Shown: one piece after another, positions 1-11,282 of the stretch | Numbering within the stretch: the first letter of the stretch is position 1 | Layout of the letters: each line of letters opens with the position of its first letter | NCBI GenBank assembly: GCA_009767595.1 | Contig: VSDK01012980.1 | Span: 292,373-356,372, forward strand | Origin: Symbiodinium kawagutii | Taxonomy: Eukaryota > Sar > Dinophyceae > Suessiales > Symbiodiniaceae | Direction of reading: 5' to 3' | Length of the DNA stretch: 64,000 nucleotides | The notes under the pieces: model-generated | Told to the model about the DNA's origin: nothing | What the model saw: the letters and a program-made list of their open reading frames with translations, nothing else | The model's database searches: none | Position numbers and translations under genes: made by a program

Positions 1-212
1 GCTGCCGGACCTCAACCACGATCATGTATGCCTACTGGTCGCTGCCGGACCTCAACCACCACCATGCCCGACTAGTGGTCGCTGCCGGACCTCAACCACG
101 AGCATGCACGACCAGTGGTCGCTGCCGGACCTCAACCACGACCATCCGCGGCCAGTGGTCGCTGCCATGCCTCAACCACGACCATCCGCGACCAGTGGTC
201 GCTGCCGGACAT
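1..212. repeat. 40-bp tandem repeat, five copies plus a partial sixth
   Basis: Five consecutive 40-bp units begin at 1, 41, 81, 121 and 161, each opening with GCTGCCGGACCTCAACCAC or a close variant (the fifth has GCTGCCATGC) and closing with AGTGGTC or ACTGGTC. A truncated sixth starts at 201. The array probably continues to the left of the window. Short ORFs through it follow from the repeat and are not evidence of coding. Confidence 0.95.
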
Positions 213-1836
213 CAAAGATGTCAGAAAAGATGTCAGAAAGAATGTCAAAAGATATGTCAGAAAGAATGTCAGAGAGAATGGCAAAAGATCTGCCAGAAAG
301 AATGTCGGAGAGAATGTCAGAAGATATGTCAGAAGACATGTCAGAAAGAATGTCAGAAGATATGTCAGAAGATATGTCAGAAAGAATGTCAGAAGAGATG
401 TCAGAAAGAATGTCAGAGAGAATGTCAGAAGAGATGTCAGAAGATATGTCAGAAGAGATGTCAGAAAGAATGTCAGAGAGAATGCCAAGAGATATGTCGG
501 AAGATATGTCAAAGAGAATGTCAGAAGATATGTCAGAAAGAATGCCAGAAGATAAGTTAGAAAGAGCGTCAAAAGATATGCCAGAAAGAATGTCAGAAGA
601 GATGTCAGACAGAATGTCAGGAGAGATGTCAGAAAGAATGTCAGAAACAATGCCAGAAGATATGTCAGAAGAGATGTCAGAAAGAATGTCAAAAGATATG
701 CCAGAAAGAATGCCAGAGAGAATGTCAGAAGACATGTCAGAAAGAATGTCAGAAGATATGTCAGAGAGAATATCAGAGAGATTGGCAGAAGATATGTCAG
801 AAAGAATGTCAAAAGATATGCCAGAAAGAATGCCAGAGAGAATGTCAGAAGACATGTCAGAAAGAATGTCAGAAGATATGTCAGAGAGAATATCAGAGAG
901 ATTGGCAGAAGATATGTCAGAAAGAATGTCAAAAGATATGCCAGAAAGAATGCCAGAGAGAATGTCAGAAGACATGTCAGAAAGAATGTCAGAAGATATG
1001 TCAGAGAGAATATCAGAGAGATTGGCAGAAGATATGTCAGAAAGAATGTCAAAAGATATGCCAGAAAGAATGCCAGAGAGAATGTCAGAAGACATGTCAG
1101 AAAGAATGTCAGAAGATATGTCAGAGAGAATATCAGAGAGATTGGCAGAAGATATGTCAGAAAGAATGTCAAAAGATATGCCAGAAAGAATGCCAGAGAG
1201 AATGTCAGAAGACATGTCAGAAAGAATGTCAGAAGATATGTCAGAGAGAATATCAGAGAGATTGGCAGAAGATATGTCAGAAAGAATGTCAAAAGATATG
1301 CCAGAAAGAATGCCAGAGAGAATGTCAGAAGACATGTCAGAAAGAATGTCAGAAGATATGTCAGAGAGAATATCAGAGAGATTGGCAGAAGATATGTCAG
1401 AAAGAATGTCAAAAGATATGCCAGAAAGAATGCCAGAGAGAATGTCAGAAGACATGTCAGAAAGAATGTCAGAAGATATGTCAGAGAGAATGTCAGAAGA
1501 GATGTCAGAAAGAATGTCAGAGAGAATGTCAGAAGACATGTCAGAAAGAATGTCAGAAGATATGTCAGAGAGAATATCAGAGAGATTGGCAGAAGATATG
1601 TCAGAAAGAATGTCAAAAGATATGTCAGAAAGATTCCAGAAGAGATGTCAGAGAGAATCTCAAAAGATTTGCCAGAAAGAATGTCCGAGTAGAAAGTTGT
1701 CAGAAAGAACGTCAGAAGATGTGCCAGAAAGGATGTCAGAAAGAATGTCAAAAGGTATGCCAGAGAGAATGTCAGAAGATTTGTCAGAAAGAATGTCAGA
1801 AGGTATGTCGGAGAGAATGTCAGACAAAAGTGGAGT
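213..1836. repeat. 12-bp purine-rich array with 120-bp higher-order unit
   Basis: The basic period is 12 bp (ATGTCAGAAAGA / ATGTCAGAAGAT variants). From 721 to 1440 it is organised as six near-identical 120-bp units starting at 721, 841, 961, 1081, 1201 and 1321, with partial units before and after. Both periods are multiples of three and the core lacks stop codons, so several frames on both strands stay open for hundreds of codons (for example Met-Ser-Glu-rich repeats from 104 to 1849). I treat these as satellite by-products. A real low-complexity coiled-coil protein cannot be excluded without transcripts. Confidence 0.93.
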
Positions 1837-1849
1837 CAACAAGCGGTGA

Positions 1850-3172
1850 TGACATGACATGGTGGGGATCACTCGAAGTAAAGTAATTTTGCGCGTGAAA
1901 AAGTGTCATTTATATATTTATATTTTTAAAAAAAGAAGCGTTGTAATTGTAATTTCTTCTTCTTGTTTTGCTAAACCCCCCCCTCCCAAAATACACAGCA
2001 CCCCTGGATGATCCTGGATGTGTTTTATTTGGGCATTTTTTTGTGGGGTCACCCGGTAACCCCCCAATGATAGATTAGAAGATGAACTTGTTGGTTCCTT
2101 CTCCTTTTCAAATCCCGTCCAAGGTTTGTTTTACAATGCGGGGTGATTTGGTAATGAGAGAAGGGGTTATATTGTTGCTCCTGCTTTGGTTGCCGTACTC
2201 AATTAATTGCAGCAATTTTTGCTCGTTTCTTATCTTATGTCGACTCCGATGCTTTCAGCATTTTTCTCATGCTGCCCTTAGTTTCAAGTATGCTGTCCTG
2301 ACCCCGCCGAATTCTTGATTCACATTAGATTCCATGGTCAAGGATTTTACTCTCAATAGTATCTCTCAATCATTTTGTCCTGTGCGCGTGCCTAGCAGCC
2401 ATGCCTACTTTTGTCCCGCATTCCCAAGACTGAATCTCTGAGAATTGGTTGCGATGTACAACTTGTATCGGGTTGAGCTTGTTGAGCTAATTGAATTATA
2501 TTGAATTACCTTTATTTGCCTATTGTTTTTCCTGTTGTATCCTTTGTTCGAGCTTTCTGGTGGCAGTGCTATTGGCAGTCTGAAGCAGGGCAGTTGTGCC
2601 AGGCCGTAGGCCGAGTAGCTGAAGGTGTTCAGCGACTGCGGCTGTTTGCGGAACTGAACCACGCAGTTTCTTAGCGCAAAGGACCAAGCTTGTAACGTTC
2701 CCATGGGCAGACTGAGCTGGTGATCCGTTAACATTAAGAGTTGGCAACATGTTGTCACCTGATTTTTTCTGACTGACGCTGTAAATGGACAGTTTTGGAG
2801 CCCCTGAAACGAATCAACAATGTGATCAAAATGATTCGAAATGCTTGGTTCGGAATCGGAGATCCTTTCTGATCAGCAAGATGTGGAAGCACAGTATGAA
2901 GCTTTGCTTACTCACTATATCTCACCAGTGACTATTGCCTATTAGTTTTGATTGCCTTTTTGCTTTCTAGATCGAATGAGCTCTTCCATGAATGTCAGAC
3001 CAAGCCAAGGCCCTCTACAAAATCCTCAAGTGGCTCGGACGAGAGGCTTGAGTGTGGCGTGATTGGTGACCATTTGCCAGCTGATCCCCCCGCTGAATCC
3101 ACAGCTACAATCAGCTCATGGTCCACTTGCTCTACCTCGCCTTTAGCCGACCCTCCCTTCGGGATGGCGATG
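1850..3172. other. No gene recognised
   Basis: AT-rich spacer with short homopolymer runs (poly-C near 1976-1984). A candidate exon-like frame near 2968-3060 after a CTTTCTAG acceptor encodes Ser/Pro-rich residues in two frames, but no family or matching neighbour was seen. Confidence 0.5.
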
Positions 3173-3193
3173 GAGAGAGAGAGAGAGAGAGAG
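3173..3193. repeat. (GA)n microsatellite
   Basis: About ten GA dinucleotides in a row. Confidence 0.95.
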
Positions 3194-4283
3194 CTTATGA
3201 AGCATCGCTACATATCATGTTCATGAATGAACTAATTAACCATGTTTCACCATGGTTTTTCTCCGTGGACGACTGAGCGCCCAGGAAACATGACAAGCAA
3301 TTGTCCAGCAAGGCAGGTCTCGGCGAGTATTTTCCTCGCTTAGTGAAAGACACTTGGACCAAAAGATTACCCTCTTGTTGTTGCTGGGAAAATTTACCAT
3401 TTATATTGGATGTGCGGATGTACCTATTAAGATTGTGATTTTTAGCTTGCAGGTTAATTTACGAGAGAAATCATGGATTCTCACGGATTCGCTTCGGGCT
3501 AGTGCCACTTAGTTGGTGTGAGACCGAGCCAAGAGAAATTCACTCCACGATGTCAACTGGAATCTATATGGGGTGGGATGTTAACGTTCACTTAAATTTG
3601 AGCAGCATGTTGATGATACGCTCATTTGTTTTGGCATGTTCGCCCCTCACAGCAATTCAGCCCATAGCTGGTCAACGAGAAATTGAAGCTTAGAGACCGA
3701 TCGGACGACTGTACTCGTTGAAGTATTATTCCAGAAAGTATTCGGGAGCATTGAGGCGGGGCGGATTGGTCACGTCCACTCTATTCAGCATGAGCTGAGG
3801 GTTTCAAAAGGGTTCTATCTCTCAGAAAATGTGGTCAGTTTGGCATTGGACCTTTCTTTTCGGCCAAAACCACGGGTGTGGGATAAGGGTGGTCAGGACT
3901 TGACATGTCAGGACCATAACAAAATTTTGCCAGGCATACCTATTTGTGCCGTCACATGCCACAACAAGGTGGACATGTCACACCTGCTGACGCTTTGTGA
4001 TTGAGCCAACTTGTCAATCAAGCAGCTCTACCCCTTGCTATTTGATGAAAGGGCATGCCCAATCTGGCGGCAAGCAAAGGTACTATAGTCATTTTGACAT
4101 TGCAGTCTTGGACGCCTAAGTCTTTAGGGTGCCAGTAGTTATTACAGGTCCTGATCGTTTGAATCATGCGCTCCCTCAAAGTCCATCGGAAGGATATGCG
4201 GAGGCCATGATTGGCAGAGAAAAAAAGGTCCCAGATGTTTTAGACTTGCCCGTGTTTAATTTGTTCCGGTTCAGAAGGAAAAA

Positions 4284-4344
4284 CAAGCAGGCAAGCAGGC
4301 ATGCAAGGAAGGAGGCAAGCAAGCAAGCAAGCAAGCAAGCAAGC
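4284..4344. repeat. (AAGC)n microsatellite
   Basis: AAGC/AAGCAGGC units, becoming pure (AAGC) at 4317-4344, immediately before the CCCTAAA-like tract. Confidence 0.93.
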
Positions 4345-4351
4345 CATGAGT

Positions 4352-4790
4352 TCCTAAAACCATAAACCCTAAACTCAACCCTGAAACCGTAAAACCCTGA
4401 AATCAGAAAGTCTCAAATCAACCCTGAAACCCGGAAGCCTGAAATCAAGCCTAAAACTAGAAACCTCATCATCAACCTTAAAAACCAGAAGCCCTAAAAT
4501 CAACCCTCAAACCATAAATTCTAAAATCGCCCCCCCCCCCCAAAAAAAAAAAAGAAAGCAAACCGCAAAATCAACCCTCAAACCATAAACAATCAACGCT
4601 AAAACCAGAAACCCAAGCTAGCATCAACCCTAAAACAATAAAACCTAAATCAATCCTAAAAACAGTACCCCTAAAACCAATCCTAAAAGATCATAAATCC
4701 TACAACCATAATCCCTACACTCAACCCTAAAATCAACCTAAAACCAACCCTAAAACCAGGAACCCTAAAATCAACCCTGAAGAGGGATAG
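4352..4790. repeat. Degenerate CCCTAAA telomere-like tract
   Basis: Dozens of variants of AACCCTAAAA, AACCCTGAAA and AAACCATAAA occur on the + strand for about 440 bp, interrupted by poly-C/poly-A at 4530-4553. CCCTAAA is the complement of TTTAGGG, the plant-type telomere repeat also reported for dinoflagellates. Spacing is irregular, so this is either a decayed interstitial telomere tract or an independent A/C-rich repeat of similar composition. Confidence 0.7.
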
Positions 4791-4928
4791 CCGCCCAAGA
4801 ACGTCGAAATTGCCATTCCCAGATCCTATCGGAAAAAGAAAGAACCGATAAAAGTTAGAAAAAATAACTTGTTGATAATCAAAGAGAATGTGTATTTTCT
4901 AATTTTCATTTGTTGTCACTGAAAGTGC

Positions 4929-5052
4929 TGAGTCCAGCTGAGTCCGCTAAGGCAAACAGGCTAAATGAGACTGCCCGCTTCGATGCTTTAGATGCCGATT
5001 TGAAGAAGCTCTCACTGGCCAGTAACTCGGCATCACTCCGTCCCGGTACAAA
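4929..5052 (+). CDS. Possible exon, unknown product
   Basis: A frame reading SPAESAKANRLNETARF followed by DALDADLKKLSLASNSASL is open and rich in Ala/Leu/Lys, unlike the flanking AT-rich DNA, and follows an AAAG acceptor. No neighbouring exon or family was recognised. It could be a relic exon or chance. Confidence 0.25.
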
Positions 5053-5189
5053 GAGTTTCTCATGAATATTCCACAAGGACACAGCCCTCAGAAGGAAGGC
5101 AAGACAAATTCTAGAAGGCCTCATTGTTTACACTCTCAACCACGCTACACTCTCAACCACGCCTTCTGACGCTATGTTTGTACATTTTT

Positions 5190-5720
5190 TGTGTGAGTGT
5201 CCCTTCTCCTTTTTTGTTTCTATTTTCTTTATTGGTTTGCCGCTATTCTTTTGTTCTCACCTCTCCTTGCATTTGCCATCCGGTTTTCTGTCTTCCCTCT
5301 TCCCCCTCCTCTCTCTCCTCTCTGGCAATCCTCTCTCCCCTCTCCTCTCCTCCCCTCCATCTGGTCTCTCTCTCTCTCTCTCATCTATTTTATCGCCTTT
5401 GCCCTTTTCTTTCCTTTCTTTCCTCTTCTATTCGAATTTTTCCTTTCCCCTTCCATTATGTTCATCTCTTCTCTTTTCTTTTCGTTGATTGTTCCTTTTC
5501 TTATACCCTGTTTGCTCTTTCTTTTCTGTCTTCCTTCTCTACTGCTTTGCTTCTCGCTTCTCTTCTGCTTTTCAGCTTTTTTTTCTTTGTCTTCTTCTCT
5601 GCTGTTCTTCGGTCTCTCTTCCTTTCTCTTATTCACTTCGTTTGTTCTTCTCTGCTCATTGCTTATCATGTATTAATGTTTTTCTTTTCTTATCCTCGTC
5701 TCTCCTTGGCTCTCCAGCTA
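5190..5720. repeat. Long polypyrimidine (C/T) tract
   Basis: More than 500 bp of almost uninterrupted C and T on the + strand, including (TC)n at 5362-5381. Several Leu/Phe/Ser-rich ORFs here are compositional artefacts. Confidence 0.9.
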
Positions 5721-5789
5721 CAAATTGGGTCGCGCTGCTTGAATCGGAGCCATTCCAAACCTGTGCCCACGCGAACATCCAAGTAGTTG

Positions 5790-7200
5790 TATAAATCTGT
5801 TTATGTCCTGTATAGGTGTTGTCCACCACTTCCCTGGAAAGTCAATAGCTAGCGATATGATGGTGGGATTTTGTGAATCACAGTCCCAGGACCTGGCTCC
5901 TCCAGCGTCACAGATGAGAAGTTGAGATCAAAGAAGTTCAAAGTTCTAGAATGCAAAGTGAATGCATAAATGATGCATACATGTTCACAATTGCTCAATA
6001 CTGGTTGATGATTGATTCCCAATGATTGACAATTTGCTACTAATGATTCATTGGCAGGCTGAGAATAATTACATACAAGCCATCAACCACAAACATATAA
6101 CCTATACTATATAGCCACTAAGCATGCTTGCTGGCTAATATACCTATACTATTTGCAGAAGAGTCAGAATGAGTCACAGGAAATCACTGCGCTTTTGACA
6201 GTACCAGCTCAGGTTCGAAGACCGAAAATATTGAACTTGAGCTGCACGTCAGACTTCAGATTGACATAGGGCAGGCATGGATGATGGGGTACACTGGTTG
6301 CTTCAGGGGCTTCTCAGACAGTATTTGTTGAATTGGAAACCGGCGCCGCCGAGAGCACACTACGTTCAGCCGTCCAACACACAGGTTGTTTCAGGTTCGA
6401 ACATTCTTGGACGAAACGGCTATTGCATCACCATGTACGTGAATATGTGTTAGGAGCATTTCGGAGCGGGATAGAGTTTTGATGGGACAAAGACATTAAG
6501 GTTTGAGGCCAACGAAAACCTCTTGACTCGCTGAGGATGCCTCTCCAGAGGTTGCACAATTGATAGCTGGCTTGGGCCGCACTGGCATTGTGGGTGTGAA
6601 CGAAGCTCAGCTTCGAGAATCCAGCGAAAGAGAAGCCGCGCAAGTTAAGTGCAACACTTTGGAGAGCCCATGTTGGTTTGTTCATTTAAGGTTTTGCTTT
6701 TGCATCGCGCTAAATGCAGTGCACAAGGGCAGAGGTTGGCCGTATGTTGAGCTGTTTGACTATTTGAAAATCAATTTGTTTTGCAAAGCAGCGGACTGTA
6801 TAGCAAGTTGAACGGAGATCATGCTTTTCAGGGAGAGTTGTTCTGCAAAGCAGGGGCAGCACAGCCTCACACATTGAACGGAGATCATGCGGCAGCAGGA
6901 GATCTAAGATGCGGTTCCACTGCATGTGCTGAGGTGCATGATGCGTCACATCGAAGACGCTTGGCAGATAGTCATCCGAAGTCTTAGGACACAAACACAT
7001 GTGCATATGGAGCAGTGAATCTTTATGATGTGGAACTTGTTCAAGCCTGCTTCTCTTACAAGCCCAATAAGGGAGTTCCACATTTTGTAGCTTTGCCATA
7101 CTTTGCTTGGTTACTAGTTACCATTAGTTACCGTCGCACAATTTGCAATTTAGATACAAGTACGTCGGGTTTATCAGTCTTCAGAAAGCTCTGAAGGGAA
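5790..7200. other. No gene recognised; two-copy direct repeat at 6783-6888
   Basis: No supported exon. A ~60-bp segment containing GCAAAGCAG and then TTGAACGGAGATCATGC is present twice in tandem (second TTGAACGGAGATCATGC at about 6875). A frame at 6560-6650 (GLGRTGIVGVNEAQLRESS) has coding-like composition but no partner exons. Confidence 0.5.
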
Positions 7201-7220
7201 TGAGATGCACTGGACACCTT

Positions 7221-7281
7221 GGTTGTCAACACACACATATATACACACATATCTTCTACATATATATATATATATATATAT
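7221..7281. repeat. (CA)/(TA) dinucleotide repeat
   Basis: CACACATATATACACACATA grades into a pure TA run at 7261-7280. Confidence 0.9.
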
Positions 7282-7449
7282 GTGTATGCTTGAATGGTAG
7301 TTCAAGATAATCAAACCAATTTTCGAGACTGTCAAAATTGCGTTTCTCTACTACATCTCTACATAGCTCATCATAGCTTTACCCTGGTGGCACATTGTCG
7401 CACCCGGCGCCATGGAATGTCCAAGGGGACAAGGATAGCAGGGTCCCAG

Positions 7450-7543
7450 GTGAGCTGGTGCTCAGCTTCTTCCTGGGTAGTTCTTTGGCGCTGTTCCTCG
7501 CGATTGGTGTGCTGCTGTGCTTACCTGAGAAAAGCTCCTGGGC
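7450..7543 (+). CDS. EXS-domain phosphate-exporter-like protein, TM1 exon (predicted)
   Basis: After a GTCCCAG acceptor the frame reads ELVLSFFLGSSLALFLAIGV then LLCLPEKS, a clean single transmembrane helix. In XPR1/SYG1/PHO1 proteins a helix of this kind precedes the EXS domain. It is the first of four collinear exons, the next at 8216. The end is uncertain (possible GC donor at 7544). SPX-domain exons that might lie upstream were not found. Confidence 0.5.
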
Positions 7544-8215
7544 TAAGAATGGCCCCGTTGTCATCGGCCGTTGCCATCGGAGCAGCGTGTTTGGAGCTGC
7601 TATTTTGTTGTTGAAATTGAGCAGTTGTCAATTTTGCTTGGTCATTGGGAGGGGTCCTACCTGCAGGTTTGCCGGATGGCAATCCACATATAGGATAGAA
7701 TTGGTAATCCACAATGAGAATCCAAATAGAATTCGGAATAAGTCGTCAAATCTCAGCTGCCACTCGTGTGATTGGTCATTCAACGGTCGAATGGTCTTGG
7801 AATTCTGGAAGCTCAGAAACAGCTTTGTTCGGATCAATTCATCACGAGCTCCAAAGTAATCTACTAAAAATGTGGGTACCTTGGTCCGTTCAGATCGACA
7901 TAGCCAAGGCCCAAAGACTTTCTCAGAGGCACCGCATGTGCTTCAGATGGCTTCAGCATCCTTGTTGACCGAATCCCTTACCGAATCCCTTCAGCTCCTG
8001 CTTTATTCTGCTGAATTTGCATTCTCCTTGTTGCTTCCATGACTTTCCTTTACTGCAACAACCTGGAGGCATACTTCCTCACGCCAATTCCGGTCTTTCG
8101 CGTAGTCCAAATCTCAGCTTGGCGGATGGTGCTTCAAGATCTCTCGACAGGGTTTCCACGCAAGAGGTTATGCGATTTGCCTATGGCCTATGGTTGTACG
8201 CGCATTGATGTTCAG

Positions 8216-8298
8216 CAGCACATGAGTGCTTTGGAGAGTTTTGCCGAGGTCCTGCTGATCTTGTGGTGCATGGGTGCTGTTGCCAAGATTTGTGGTCA
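8216..8298 (+). CDS. EXS-domain protein, TM2 exon (predicted)
   Basis: Following TTCAG the frame reads HMSALESFAEVLLILW then CMGAVAKICGQ. A GTGACT donor at 8299 leaves phase 2. The next exon at 8530 begins with the one base needed to complete the codon, giving AKICGQSDVNHMFILNVDPR across the join. That matches the XPR1-type pattern Gly-x-x-x-VNH-x-x-x-x-x-(D/N)PR, so the border is well supported. Confidence 0.65.
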
Positions 8299-8529
8299 GT
8301 GACTCGACTATATAATTGCTAATAATTTAGCACAGTAATTGGTATAGTGAAAAGGTCCAGATTACCGTTTGACAGACTGAACTCTGATTTGGAGGATTCA
8401 GGGCCAGGGATGTCCATTCACATCTTAGCAAAAAACACATCATAATATATCTTAATGTCATTTCAAAAGGGACTAGCAGGACAGTTGCAACTGCAGATGG
8501 CTTTGTTTTCATTTTGCCAACTTTTTAAG

Positions 8530-8650
8530 GTCGGACGTGAATCACATGTTTATTCTCAACGTGGACCCGCGCTGCCGGGTCACTCCCGAATGGTTCTTTG
8601 CTCGGGCCGCCACCTTGACGACCTTGTGGATTTTGATCTTTGGCATCTTG
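8530..8650 (+). CDS. EXS-domain protein, exon with VNHMFILNVDPR motif
   Basis: After TTTTTAAG the frame reads SDVNHMFILNVDPRCRVTPE then WFFARAATLTTLWILIFGIL. In XPR1 and PHO1 the start of EXS has the same VNH, then E/N-L-(D/N)-P/Y-R, then a hydrophobic helix. The open frame reaches TAG at 8654-8656. A GC donor at 8651 ends the exon in phase 0, matching the phase-0 exon at 9602. Acts in a membrane. Transport of phosphate is inferred from the family only. Confidence 0.7.
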
Positions 8651-8740
8651 GCCCACTAGTCCTGGTATGTCCTGCTTGATAGTTATCATGAAATGGTGGT
8701 CAATTGTTGCTGGTTAGTAATGGATGCTTTCTGCTGAAGG

Positions 8741-8776
8741 ACAACAGCATGAACCATCATGAACCATCATGAACCA
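8741..8776. repeat. Three copies of CATGAACCAT
   Basis: Tandem ATGAACCATC units inside the presumed intron. Confidence 0.85.
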
Positions 8777-9117
8777 ACTCATAAGAATCTCCATAATATG
8801 CCATGGCGCTGCATTTCATACTTGCGATGGTTCTGTGCCACCTGTAGCAGTGTGTCAAAACAAGGCAGCCCATCAGATGGAGAGGCCTCAAAGCAGTAGA
8901 ACCTACATGGGGTATGAACATGTATGAACGTCATGGATGGCAGCACTCCGTCGTTGCCTGCAGGCATGTATGTTGTTGACTACAAGTGGAAAATCTTGCC
9001 GACGATTTGGGCGCAAGAAGGCTACAACAAGCGGGCATCCTTTCACTTTGCCACGTGGCACTGCGGATACCCAGCGGCGGGCAGCTCAAATCATGATAGG
9101 ATTCTCTCCATAGACCA

Positions 9118-9205
9118 TATTAATATATATTAATATAATTTAATATATATATATATATATATGTATATATTTAAAAATATATATTTACATATATATATAT
9201 ATATT
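9118..9205. repeat. (TA)n-rich tract
   Basis: Nearly pure A/T including two TA runs, in a presumed intron. Confidence 0.93.
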
Positions 9206-9601
9206 AATCCATTCAATCGATTTCAGCCCGACACTAGCGGCCATTGACCACAATCATCCATCAATGACAATTTTTAATCATCGTTATCAAATGTCATCAA
9301 CCTTTTTCTGGACATGCTGTGCGACAATCTCTCGGGGCCTCAGGTCCCCATCTCGGTGCCAACTCTGCCTTCATAGAAAATTGTTGGGATTTCTTGGGGC
9401 GCTTGGGGCTCACTCTTTGCTCACTTGCTTTGGAAGGTGTTCAATGTTGCCTCCTTGCCATTCGCAAACAACACGCGGTGTGACTTGAATTGCCGGTTGT
9501 TCAACTACTTGACTTACAGTTGCATTATATGTCGTGCGTGTATACGTACATTCTTGTATGCGTACAAGTTTGTACAACCGTCATCCTACAACACAAATGA
9601 G

Positions 9602-9694
9602 GTTATCTATCCGGTGGTGCTCTTCTTGTTGACGATCGTTGGAAGCCTTGCACCTTCAACCATTTGTCGGAACAGGCCATATGCTGACCATGGC
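9602..9694 (+). CDS. EXS-domain protein, exon with YPVVLFLLT helix
   Basis: After AAATGAG the frame reads VIYPVVLFLLTIVGSLAPST then ICRNRPYADHG. EXS proteins have a tyrosine-proline followed by a hydrophobic helix at this point (YPLALYG-type in XPR1). A GTGTGG donor at 9695 ends it in phase 0. The next expected family segment (the FAD motif) is not in the following 15 kb but at 24604, so the gene is either interrupted by, or fused with, the EF-hand exon block that starts at 10185. Confidence 0.6.
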
Positions 9695-10184
9695 GTGTGG
9701 AGTATCCAGCATAAAGGTCAGATCGGCACGGTTGATTGTTTTTGATTTCCGTTGTCCTACCTTCCATTGTCCAATCTGACGTGGTGGAGGCGGGCCAGAC
9801 TATGATGGCTCATGGGTATGATCGTTCATTAATATCCCTAAATGATGCCTCCTCCAACCATCATTGTTCATCATTTTTCTCGGGGAAGCAACCCTTTCGA
9901 GGATGTCATTTGTGGACAGCCCTGCTCTCTGGCAAAGTCGGCATTCCAGTTCCTCTTCGTTAGAACTCCATTGCACTCATATTGCCGTATGTTGCCCATG
10001 CATGGCTCATTGGGTAGGTTGGCCAACTAAGTCCCACAGTTGTGAATCGTTGGAGCCATGCCCTTCCGCAGCACCTCAAAGAGGTCAAAGACTTAAGTGT
10101 CAAAGGCAATATCACGAGTCCACTGAGACTAGTCACAGCCCTCAGCTCCAAGCCATCTGACAGCGAGCATTCCATGAGCAAAAG

Positions 10185-10283
10185 TCTAAGTTTGAAGTTA
10201 CCAGCATCAACTGTACCTTACAGCATCTAAAAGTTACTGCACCTTCCGATTCTCCAAGCAAAAAAGTCAGCTTCAAGCTCCAC
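10185..10283 (+). CDS. First exon of EF-hand block (linker)
   Basis: AGCAAAAG acceptor, 33 codons, GTGAGA donor. The frame reads SKFEVTSINCTLQHLKVTAP then SDSPSKKVSFKLH: Ser/Lys-rich with candidate phosphorylation sites. Phase 0 at both ends, joining in frame to 10611. In phase it could also follow 9694, the last N-terminal EXS exon. No start codon is identified, so whether a gene begins near here is open. Confidence 0.5.
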
Positions 10284-10610
10284 GTGAGACAAAACTACAT
10301 TGGAGAAGTATTTTCACAAAGTTTAGTACTGCCAGGTTGCAACTTTGCATTTTTTCAAGGGCGCTGTCAGCTGTGCAATGGCACTGCCAGCGTTGCCCCG
10401 GGCAGCCAGTGCCGGGCACTTGCAGAGAGATCATTCCAGGCCTCAGCGACAGGCCGGATGTCGGAAGCCAGGCAGTAACTTCTTCGATTGGTCTATCATC
10501 ATTTGGTTTGAAAATGTTTGAAAAAACTACATGCATTTACTTGAAAATGAATTATGTATTCTTTGTACTGCGCAACACAGAGTGTAAAGGGCTTTCCTTG
10601 TAAGGCGCAG

Positions 10611-10928
10611 AGAGCTGGCCACAAAGTGGAAGATTTCTTTGAGAATCCCCGAGATGGACGCCGTTGCTCTGCTCCTCTGTTGAAAACTCAGCCGCTGGGT
10701 TCTCGCCCCACAACATCAGTTTCCACAACTCGTGCACAATCGTCATCCTCAGCATTTGCGAAGCAATGCCGAAAGATGGCGCGCAAAGAAGTGACCCCGG
10801 TGCTGAAGTTCGATCAGGCCTTTGACATGGCCTACCGGCTGGCAGTAAAGCGATTGGCTGCCGATCGAAGGCAAGAGCAAGTCTCACTGAATGCTTCCCA
10901 CATCTCAGAAGTGCTGGGTAGCAGCTTG
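10611..10928 (+). CDS. EF-hand block, large Ser/Arg-rich exon
   Basis: Acceptor GGCGCAG, donor GTAAGG, both ends phase 0, 106 codons. It begins RAGHKVEDFFENPRDGRRC, has a Ser/Thr-rich middle (TTSVSTTRAQSSSSAF) and ends in a helical part (LKFDQAFDMAYRLAVKRLAA, VSLNASHISEVLGSSL). An in-frame ATG at 10776 could be an alternative start. No family recognised before the EF-hand repeats. Confidence 0.65.
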
Positions 10929-11104
10929 GTAAGGTTCGGATGTGATACAGGGGTTACCCGCACGCCGTGCAGGTGTCCAATGTGTCAATCCAATGTGTCA
11001 ATCCAATGTGCAAACATGTGTGGATGATGCAAATATGTGTAACTACACATTTCATGTGCGCGGATTTGAAGTCTTTGGAATACTGAGGCCCGAGCGGAGG
11101 CAAG

Positions 11105-11205
11105 AGCGGAAAGTTGCCCTTCGTGCGATCCAAAGAAGAATCGCTTTGGGCAGTTCAGGTGCTGCGCAAGGTGGGAGAAAAGCTGACAGCAGAGGACAGA
11201 GGGAG
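11105..11205 (+). CDS. EF-hand block exon
   Basis: Phase 0 after CAAG, reading SGKLPFVRSKEESLWAVQ then VLRKVGEKLTAEDRG, with a GTGTTG donor in phase 2. Helical and charged. It joins in frame to 11283. Confidence 0.6.
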
Positions 11206-11282
11206 GTGTTGCTGTGTCTTTTGATGTAGAGTCGGGATGGTTTGCACTTCAGAAGGTGGGAAACTCCTTGAAATGTGCTGAG

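Noticed and set aside
104..1849. 581-codon Met-Ser-Glu-rich ORF and long minus-strand ORFs
   Set aside because: They follow automatically from a 12-bp stop-free repeat; several frames and both strands are open to the same extent.
5124..5794. Leu/Phe/Ser-rich ORFs resembling membrane proteins
   Set aside because: Product of the polypyrimidine tract; all + frames give similar hydrophobic low-complexity peptides.
6428..7099. Minus-strand ORFs of 85 and 129 codons
   Set aside because: No splice context, no family, and every well-supported exon is on the + strand.
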